Source: Pseudomonadota bacterium
GTDB taxonomy: Bacteria > Chloroflexota > UBA5177
DNA: 64,000 nt
Direction of reading: 5' to 3'
Assembly (NCBI GenBank): GCA_021324655.1
Contig: JAJPIP010000017.1
Location: 1-64,000 of the forward strand
Positions 57,605 to 64,000 of the stretch are shown piece after piece. How positions within the stretch are numbered: the first letter of the stretch is position 1; the number at the start of each line of letters is the position of its first letter. The notes beneath the pieces were generated by a model that was not told where the DNA came from, ran no database searches, and saw only the letters and a list, made by a program, of their open reading frames with translations. The translations under genes and the position numbers were made by a program.

Positions 57605-59464
57605 GTGACAGGGAGCATCCGTTCGCGTCTGCTCATCGGGCAGGCGATGACTATCCTGATTCTCGTGCTGTCGTGCACGGCGTCACTGGGAGTTGCCGGC
57701 AGCGTACGCGCCGGGTTTGCCGGCGTGGTGCGGCATGACGATGCGCTGATCGCGAACGTCACCCTCCGCGCCAAGCTCCTCGATGACGAGGAAACGGGCC
57801 TGCGCGGCTACCTGCTCGTCCGCCAACCTCTCTTTCTTCAGCCATACCGGGCGGCCCTTGCTCGCCTCCCCGCCGCGCGTTCTGCATCGCTCCGTCTAGC
57901 CAGAGGTGATCCCGGCGAGATTCGCTTGCTGAACGCTCTCTCGCGCGGCGCCGGGCGCTGGGAGCGCTGGGCGCGCTCGATGCTCGCGGCCCCGCCCGCA
58001 CGGGCGACCCCGGCACGGCTCGAAGCACAGATGCTGACCGGCAAGCGTCTCTTCGATGCCTATCGTCGCGCGTCCGACGCGATCTTGCAAAGGCTCTTCG
58101 CGCACCGGGTCGCCACCCTCACGGCGGCGAACTCGACCGTGCGGACGATGACCATCTTGCTCGCCGCTCTCTTCTTCCTGGCCGTGCTCGGTGCTCTGGT
58201 CGCCGGTTTGTGGACGCTCCGCAGTCTCCAGCGTCCCCTGATGCGTCTTGCCTGGCTCGCCGACCGCATCGCCGAGGGGGATTTGACCGCCGGCGCACAC
58301 GTGGATCCGATCCGAGAGTTTGGCTCGCTGGTGTCTGCCATGGAACGCATGCGGCGAGAGATCAGGGGCCAGCGCAATCTCTCCACGATGCTCGCCGCCT
58401 GTCTTCGTCCGGACGATGTCTACCGGACCTTTACGGAGGCGCTTCGCCAGCATGTCCATGCCGATCGCCTCAGCGTGAGCAAGGTTGGTCCGGGGCCGCA
58501 TGAGATGACCAGCGTGTTCGTCGCCGGTGACGGCACAGAAGGTCTCCCGGAAGGGACGACGACCTCGCTCGCCGGGTCCATCGCGTCCCGTGCCTATCAG
58601 ACGGGTCGGCCGGTGCTCCGCGCCGATCTTGCCGCTCTTCCGCCCGCCGACCTCTTCGACGATGAGAGGAAAGCCCTGGCGGCCGGCATCCGGTCGCTGG
58701 CCATCATTCCCCTCATGGTGCACGGACGCGTGCTGGCCACCCTGAATCTGGGCAGCCGCCAGGCCGCCGGCTACAGTGAGCAGGCATTGGGCCCGATCCT
58801 GACGCTGGCGCCGATGGTGGCATCGGCGATTGAAAACGCTCAGCTCTATGAGTCTCTGAGCGATGCCAAGCGCCAACTCGAGAGTCAGCGGGATCTGGAG
58901 TACGGCCGCGCGCGCCGGGACGCGCTGACCAATTTGGGGAACCGGCTGCGCCTGGAAGAGGATCTCAGCGTCCTCCATGCCCGCGCCCAGCGGTATGGGC
59001 ACACCTACAGCCTGGTCCTGTGCGACGTCGACTACTTCAAGGCGTACAACGACCACTACGGCCATCCGGCCGGCGATACGGTCCTGGCGACCGTCGCCGA
59101 GACGCTGACGACGAGCGTGCGCCGCGGCGACGCCGTCTACCGCTACGGCGGGGAGGAGTTCCTGATCCTCCTCCCGGAACAGGAGGAAGAGGAGGCGTAC
59201 GCGGCGGCGGAACGTCTTCGTGCCGCCGTCCAGGCAAGGTTGCTACCCCATGAGGCACGGCCCGATCTCGACATCGTCACGATCAGTGCCGGTGTGGCAA
59301 CTCTCCACGGGGCCAGTCTGCCGGAGATTCGAGATGTGATCGCCGAGGCGGACGCCGCTCTCTATCATGCCAAGGCGGCAGGACGGAACCTCGTCGTGGC
59401 CGGGGCCGGGGCGGGCCTCCGCGTCCTCAAAACGCGGGAGCGCGCCCGAACCAGCACCGCATAG
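57605..59464 (+). CDS. Diguanylate cyclase: CHASE3-like/TM/HAMP/GAF/GGDEF
   Basis: DDEETGLRGYLLVRQPLFLQPY; HAMP RSLQRPLMRLAWLADRIAEGDLTA; GAF; DALTNLGNRLRLEEDL...RYGGEEFLILLPEQ. Confidence 0.93.
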   Translation: MTGSIRSRLLIGQAMTILILVLSCTASLGVAGSVRAGFAGVVRHDDALIANVTLRAKLLDDEETGLRGYLLVRQPLFLQPYRAALARLPAARSASLRLARGDPGEIRLLNALSRGAGRWERWARSMLAAPPARATPARLEAQMLTGKRLFDAYRRASDAILQRLFAHRVATLTAANSTVRTMTILLAALFFLAVLGALVAGLWTLRSLQRPLMRLAWLADRIAEGDLTAGAHVDPIREFGSLVSAMERMRREIRGQRNLSTMLAACLRPDDVYRTFTEALRQHVHADRLSVSKVGPGPHEMTSVFVAGDGTEGLPEGTTTSLAGSIASRAYQTGRPVLRADLAALPPADLFDDERKALAAGIRSLAIIPLMVHGRVLATLNLGSRQAAGYSEQALGPILTLAPMVASAIENAQLYESLSDAKRQLESQRDLEYGRARRDALTNLGNRLRLEEDLSVLHARAQRYGHTYSLVLCDVDYFKAYNDHYGHPAGDTVLATVAETLTTSVRRGDAVYRYGGEEFLILLPEQEEEEAYAAAERLRAAVQARLLPHEARPDLDIVTISAGVATLHGASLPEIRDVIAEADAALYHAKAAGRNLVVAGAGAGLRVLKTRERARTSTA

Positions 59465-59477
59465 CCCGGTCACGAAA

Positions 59478-59521
59478 TTCATCTCAGATTCATCTTGCGT
59501 TCACTTGAACTTCATGATATT
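59478..59521 (+). promoter_or_regulatory. PHO-box-like array: four TTCAY units with exact 11-bp period
   Basis: TTCATctcaga TTCATcttgcg TTCACttgaac TTCATgatatt, unit starts 59478, 59489, 59500, 59511. Confidence 0.5.
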
Positions 59522-59529
59522 GTCGAGGA

Positions 59530-59610
59530 GACAAGTGAATAGCGAGGGGCCAGCACGCAATGATCCTTCGCCGCGATTATCCGCCCGGGGTATCCCGGGC
59601 GCTTCGTTTT
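59530..59610 (+). ncRNA. Hypothetical short transcript between PHO-box-like promoter and hairpin/T-run
   Basis: Possible -10 TATTGT at 59518-59523; hairpin 59582-59601 then cttcgTTTT; start coordinate is estimated. Confidence 0.2.
59582..59610 (+). terminator. Rho-independent-like terminator
   Basis: cgcccggg-gtat-cccgggcg-cttcgtttt, 8-bp stem and T-run on plus strand. Confidence 0.55.
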
Positions 59611-60620
59611 CAGGGAAAGCGCCGGAATAGGGCTCGCAGATCGTTGGAGCGGGCGGCACCGCCGAGGAACGGGCGCACGCCGAAGATCTCTTCGATCGTG
59701 CGGAGCGTGGAACTGTGCGTATACGGGACCGCGTTGTGGAAGCCGTGCCCCCGCGCTGCCGGCGAGAGAACGATCATGCCGATCGGTCCGTCACCGCTCG
59801 ACGCTTCATCCCATGTGATGAAGATAACTCCTCCGTCCCGGTACGCGCGTGAGCGCTGGATGGCGGGAATAACGCGCGAGAGCCAGATGTCACCCTGCTT
59901 GATCGGATTCGATAGGAGGGGGCAGGGGCTGTGCATGTCGTCGCACACATTCGGTGTGATGAAGTTGTAGCGCGCGACGGTGTTATGCCGCAGGTCGCTC
60001 GCCAGTTGTGTGAAGGGGCGAACATGCCGGATGCAGCGCGGGGCATGGGCATTGAGGTTATCGGTCACGTCGTCGAAGTACACGAAGGGATCGTGGCGGG
60101 GCGCGTAGAGGTCTCCCGCGAGGCCGGGAATACCCTGCTCACCGCCGATCGCCAGGATGGAGTGGGCGTCGAAAGGGCAGGTCGTGCCCGTGATGTTCTC
60201 TTCGTACGCACGCCACGAGATACCGGCGTTCTGCAGCAGATCGGCCAGATGGAGCCTGCTGTGCGTGGAATGGGTGGACGGCGACCCGTCGTTGCGGATG
60301 CACCCCGTGTCCGGAAAGCAGTTGGTGCCGGCTTCCAGCCAGAGGTAGTTGGGCAGGCTGGGATGGTTCCCCGGCGGGTTGTCGTACTGCGTGGCGTACG
60401 AGGCGCTCGGCAGGAGGCTGTGATTAATGTACGGCGCCGCCGGATTCCCCGCAATCGCCGACCAGTTGTGATTCTCCATGACGATGAGAAAGACCGTGCG
60501 CAGCGGCGGCGGGGATGGCGGGTTGGTGGCGGCAGGAGCGATATGGGCGGCGGCCCCTGCGCACCCGGCGAGCAGAGCGAGAAGCGCCGGCAGCAGAGGT
60601 CGCAGCAGGGAGTGGTCCAT
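59610..60620 (-). CDS. Acid phosphatase/phosphoesterase family lipoprotein (PF04185-like)
   Basis: Lipobox LLALLAGC; RTVFLIVMENHNWSAIAGNPAAPYINHSLLPSASYATQYDNPPGNHPSLPNYLWL; GVIFITWDEASSGDGPIGMIVLSP. Confidence 0.88.
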   Translation of the reverse strand: MDHSLLRPLLPALLALLAGCAGAAAHIAPAATNPPSPPPLRTVFLIVMENHNWSAIAGNPAAPYINHSLLPSASYATQYDNPPGNHPSLPNYLWLEAGTNCFPDTGCIRNDGSPSTHSTHSRLHLADLLQNAGISWRAYEENITGTTCPFDAHSILAIGGEQGIPGLAGDLYAPRHDPFVYFDDVTDNLNAHAPRCIRHVRPFTQLASDLRHNTVARYNFITPNVCDDMHSPCPLLSNPIKQGDIWLSRVIPAIQRSRAYRDGGVIFITWDEASSGDGPIGMIVLSPAARGHGFHNAVPYTHSSTLRTIEEIFGVRPFLGGAARSNDLRALFRRFP

Positions 60621-60651
60621 GACGTTCTTCCCGCAAGAGGTGCGCCGTGAC

Positions 60652-61602
60652 TCAGTCCAGGCCGTCCACGATCCTGGACAGATCCCGCGTGAAAAGATGT
60701 GGTGCCGACACCATGGGAAGGTGGTGAGCCCCCGGCACGGTGATCAGGAGCCGGGCGTGGAGCCACAAGCCCAATTGCCGGGCGCGCGCGAGAGTAATCG
60801 TGGGATCCTGTGTGCCCACCATCACCGCAGTCGGGACGCGAATCTGCCGGATACGAGCCGCCGGCATGCCGAGAAGCGGCGCTTGCACGATGGCGTGGAG
60901 GGCCGTTTCCGCACCCGGCACTTCCAGCGGCCTGATCCAGCCTTCCATTTCCCGCCCGGTAAAGGGCGGGCAGCGTGGCCCGCATGCCTTCTCCCAGACG
61001 CCGTCCAACAGGGAGGGGTGGCGCGTCAGTAACTGGAAGACGGCGTTGAAGTACGGATCGACGATCAGAGCGTGCACCCAGGCCGGACCTCCGCCGGAGG
61101 CGGTCCCGTCTCCGTCCAGCATGACGATGCCGCCAAGGAGGCGTGGATGGGTGAGCGCCAGACGGGCGGCGATCGCTGCCCCGGTCGAGTGCCCGACGAC
61201 GATCGGTTTGTGCAGGTGCAGACGGTGAATCAGCGCGGCCACCTGCGCCGTATCGGCAGCCAGCGTGTAGGGCGGGCGGTGTGTGCTGTAGCCGAAGCCA
61301 CGCAGGTCGGGCGCCACCACCCGAAAGCGCTGCCCCAGTGACGGTCCGACACGCGTCCACACAAAACTGGTTTCAACGAACCCGGGAATGAGCAGAACCG
61401 GCCGCCCGTGACTCCCCCATGCGCGGTAGCGGGTGACGACGTCACCGGTCCGGATGTCGTGCTGATGAGGGCCGAGCGGCGGCGCCGTCACGACGGGATC
61501 GGCTGTCGCGGCTCCATAGGCGGCGGCCACGGCCGTCAACAGCACGAGGAACGTCACCAGGAATCCGGCCAGCAGGATGAAAATCCGGCGGACAGTGCGC
61601 AT
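60652..61602 (-). CDS. Alpha/beta hydrolase
   Basis: VLLIPGFVETSFVWTRVGPSLGQRFRVVAPDLRGFGYS...PIVVGHSTGAAIAARLALTHP; catalytic GHSTG nucleophile elbow. Confidence 0.92.
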   Translation of the reverse strand: MRTVRRIFILLAGFLVTFLVLLTAVAAAYGAATADPVVTAPPLGPHQHDIRTGDVVTRYRAWGSHGRPVLLIPGFVETSFVWTRVGPSLGQRFRVVAPDLRGFGYSTHRPPYTLAADTAQVAALIHRLHLHKPIVVGHSTGAAIAARLALTHPRLLGGIVMLDGDGTASGGGPAWVHALIVDPYFNAVFQLLTRHPSLLDGVWEKACGPRCPPFTGREMEGWIRPLEVPGAETALHAIVQAPLLGMPAARIRQIRVPTAVMVGTQDPTITLARARQLGLWLHARLLITVPGAHHLPMVSAPHLFTRDLSRIVDGLD

Positions 61603-61658
61603 GCCCAGTTATCGCACGAGGCGGGTCCGGCTTCCCGGGAATAGGGAATCCTCGCGCG

Positions 61659-64000
61659 TCACCCGTCGCGGGCTGGTTCTCTCTCGCCCGCGCCGTCGGC
61701 CGGCGTCACGGGGAGACGGACGGTGAACGTGCTGCCCACGCCCTCCTTGCTCACCACCTCGATCCTGCCTCCGTGGTGCTCCACGATCTGCTTGGCCCCG
61801 GACAAGCCGATGCCGGTCCCGAGCCTATGGTGGCCGACATTATGACCGCGGCGGAAACGCTCGAAAATGTGCGCCACGTCGTCTTCCGGGATGCCGATTC
61901 CGTGGTCCTGCACCGTCAGGATCGCCCACTCCGCACCCTCGCCGGTCTCGGTGCTGACGGTCACGGTAATGGGAGTCTTGCTGCCGCTGTACTTGACGGC
62001 ATTGGAGAGCAAATTGGCGACGACCCGCTCCAGACGGTCGGTATCCCACGTGCCGACGAGTTTCGGCACCGCGCTGTGGAACGTGATCTCCCGGGATCGT
62101 GGGCCCTGCCGGTACTCAGCGACGCCTTGCGAGACAAGCGCGACCAGATCGGTGCGGTGCAGGGATAACTCTAAACCCTCCCCGGTCTGGAGGCGCGAGA
62201 GATCCAGTAGCTCGTTGATCAGGGAGGTCATCCGGTTGGCGTTTTGCTCCATGCGGGCGAGACCGTCGCGCAGCTGCTCCACCGACGCGTCCCCGTCCTG
62301 GTTCAGGCGTCGCTGTAGAAGTTGCGCCAGCCCTTTCAGACTGGTCACCGGAGTCTTGAGGTCGTGGGCGGCCGCCGCCAGGAACTCTTCCTTCTGCTGG
62401 TCGACGGCGCGCTGCGCCGTCACGTCACGCACCGTCAGCACGGCACCCAGCCGCGTTCCGTCCTCGCCGATCACCGGCGTCGCACTGCGCTGCACGATGA
62501 CCTCTCGGCCGTCTCCCAGGTGCAGACGCGCTTCCGCCCCCAGTGTCGTTTCTCCCAGCACGAGCGCGCGGTGCAGGGGTAATGCGTCGGCCAGGTACGG
62601 CTCGCCTCGCGTATCCAGCACCGATGTATCTCCCGGGTAGTCGGTGAGCGACTTGCCGACAAATTCACTTCCGTAGAGGCGGTGTGCCGCCTCATTCATG
62701 AAGGTAACGGTGCCGTCGGTGGCGCACAGGATGACGCCGTCCGTCATCTGAGAGAGAATCGCCGAGGACTCCGCCGCGATGCGGTGCGCCTCTCGGTAGA
62801 GCCTGGCGTTGTCGATGGCGAGTGCCGCGCGCCGGGCCAGATCCTCGCCCAGGACCAGATCGTCGGGGCCGTAGTGCCTTCCCGATTCCGCCGTTGCCAG
62901 CGTGATCGCACCCATTAGATGTCCCCGCGCGGCGAGGGGTACGACCATCCAGGAGGTGACCCCGATCTGTTGCAGGAGGCGGAGAAGCTCGACGTCCGAT
63001 GTGAGTGTCGCCAGGAGCTCATCCGATGCGTCCGGAACCAGCTCCGCTTGCGCGGTTCGCAGCACCTTGCCGACACCGGCCGGCGCCTCTGCGTCAACCG
63101 GGTAGCGCTGCTCGATCTCGTGGGCGAGCTCCAGCTTGGTCGGGTCGGGATGGGTGATGGTGATCTGACGGACTGTTCCGTCGTCGTCGACGAGGTGAAT
63201 CTCGCACCAGTCGGCCAGGCTGGGAACAACGGATCGCGCCAGGCTGCGCAACGTCGTCTCCTCGTCCAGTGAAGAGGCAAGCAGGGCGCTGACCTCTGAC
63301 AGCAAGGACAGCCGTCCTTGCGCGACCTCCGCGTCGACGCGTGCCTGGTGCTCTCGCGCCAGCACCTCGCGGCGCTCCTCTTCGGCCTGGCTGCGCTCGG
63401 TGATGTCGGTAAACATGCCGAGCGCCCCGATGATGGCGCCGGAGGCGTCGCGCACGGGGCTCGTGCAACAGAGGACCAGGAGCTCAGACCCGTCTTGACG
63501 GCGAAACCGCGTGTCGAACTGCGCGACGTCGCCTGCCAGGTTCTGCCGGATGCGTTCCTGATGCAGGGATTCGTCCCCGGGAAAGGCGCAGTCGGACACT
63601 GTGACTTGCCGGAAACTCTCCGGCGTGTATCCCAGCATCTCCGCCATTCGATCGTTGGCGTACACCGTCCGCGCGTTGTGGTCGATGAACCAGATGCCCT
63701 CGTTCGCCGCCGACACCATCGTGCGGAAGAGCTCCTCGCTGTGGCGCAGCGCGTCTTCTGTCTGTTTCCGGGCGGTGATGTCCATCACAACCGCGATGAG
63801 CTTCTGGACCTTCGCGGTCTCGTCCAGCACCGGCGTGCCACGCTCCTCCAACCAGACCACGGCCCCATTGTCCGGCCGCACGATGCGAAATTCCGAGCAG
63901 TAGCTCGTGCCGTCCGCCACTGCCCGATCGACGGTGGCGCGGTGGCGTGCCGCGTCGTCAGGATGGACCAGAGCGAACGCCTGCTCGGCCAGCTCGACCG
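61659..64000 (-). CDS. PAS/GAF sensor histidine kinase, N-terminus beyond right edge of window
   Basis: PAS repeats, GAF, HisKA (AAAHDLKTPVTSLKGLAQLL), HATPase (DHGIGIPEDDVAHIFERFRRG); frame stays open past 63920 to window end (VELAEQAFALVHPDDAARHRATVDRAVADGT). Confidence 0.93.
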   Translation of the reverse strand, partial: VELAEQAFALVHPDDAARHRATVDRAVADGTSYCSEFRIVRPDNGAVVWLEERGTPVLDETAKVQKLIAVVMDITARKQTEDALRHSEELFRTMVSAANEGIWFIDHNARTVYANDRMAEMLGYTPESFRQVTVSDCAFPGDESLHQERIRQNLAGDVAQFDTRFRRQDGSELLVLCCTSPVRDASGAIIGALGMFTDITERSQAEEERREVLAREHQARVDAEVAQGRLSLLSEVSALLASSLDEETTLRSLARSVVPSLADWCEIHLVDDDGTVRQITITHPDPTKLELAHEIEQRYPVDAEAPAGVGKVLRTAQAELVPDASDELLATLTSDVELLRLLQQIGVTSWMVVPLAARGHLMGAITLATAESGRHYGPDDLVLGEDLARRAALAIDNARLYREAHRIAAESSAILSQMTDGVILCATDGTVTFMNEAAHRLYGSEFVGKSLTDYPGDTSVLDTRGEPYLADALPLHRALVLGETTLGAEARLHLGDGREVIVQRSATPVIGEDGTRLGAVLTVRDVTAQRAVDQQKEEFLAAAAHDLKTPVTSLKGLAQLLQRRLNQDGDASVEQLRDGLARMEQNANRMTSLINELLDLSRLQTGEGLELSLHRTDLVALVSQGVAEYRQGPRSREITFHSAVPKLVGTWDTDRLERVVANLLSNAVKYSGSKTPITVTVSTETGEGAEWAILTVQDHGIGIPEDDVAHIFERFRRGHNVGHHRLGTGIGLSGAKQIVEHHGGRIEVVSKEGVGSTFTVRLPVTPADGAGEREPARDG

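Noticed and set aside
57896-59065. 389-aa minus-strand ORF
   Set aside because: Antisense to the GGDEF gene.
59560-59970. 136-aa plus-strand ORF starting just after the PHO-box-like array
   Set aside because: Antisense to the phosphatase gene, runs through the terminator hairpin and lacks family features; a short RNA is a better reading of the locus.
60065-61360. 431-aa minus-strand ORF
   Set aside because: Out of frame with the alpha/beta hydrolase and phosphatase genes it overlaps; Arg/Pro/Ser-rich artefact.
1-64000. Search for rRNA, tRNA, CRISPR arrays, transposases, integrons, prophage, and classic defence systems
   Set aside because: None recognisable by eye; the XerC/D gene is in a housekeeping-like context with no att-like repeats or cassette array.

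Overview
High-GC bacterial chromosomal window of about 64 kb, densely coding, with no rRNA, tRNA, CRISPR array, transposase or prophage that I could recognise. Gene content looks like a Chloroflexota-type chromosome (inference only). It holds about 62 credible CDSs: three MFS transporters with a MarR regulator, a hisD-hisC-HAD operon, an FRG-domain protein, an orphan CoA-transferase beta subunit next to a PlsC-like protein, LysR, Tat molybdopterin oxidoreductase, LuxR-type regulator, S9 peptidase, a 976-aa S53 protease fused to a CAP domain, UxaA-family dehydratase plus tryptophan 2,3-dioxygenase, SOD, RecJ, DUF512 radical SAM, GH5, CvpA, endonuclease V, PHP, XerC/D, PckA, YajQ, an Nramp-like transporter, a VWA protein, a GGDEF protein and a PAS histidine kinase (partial at the right edge). 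The best candidates for undescribed biology are mostly between or around genes: (1) four TTCAY units at an exact 11-bp period at 59478-59515 (PHO-box-like), followed by a possible -10 and a hairpin plus T-run that would delimit a short RNA; (2) two stacked perfect inverted repeats upstream of a motif-divergent Nramp-like gene; (3) a small LigA/NHLP-leader-like protein that seems to start at an ATC codon behind a perfect AGGAGG, divergent from a LysR gene; (4) two families of interspersed palindromic repeats, one of which supplies the stop codon of an S9 peptidase; (5) unusual architectures and pairings (S53-CAP fusion, UxaA/TDO stop-start junction, orphan CoA-transferase beta with a PlsC lacking HX4D). 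Everything was read by eye; no searches were run.
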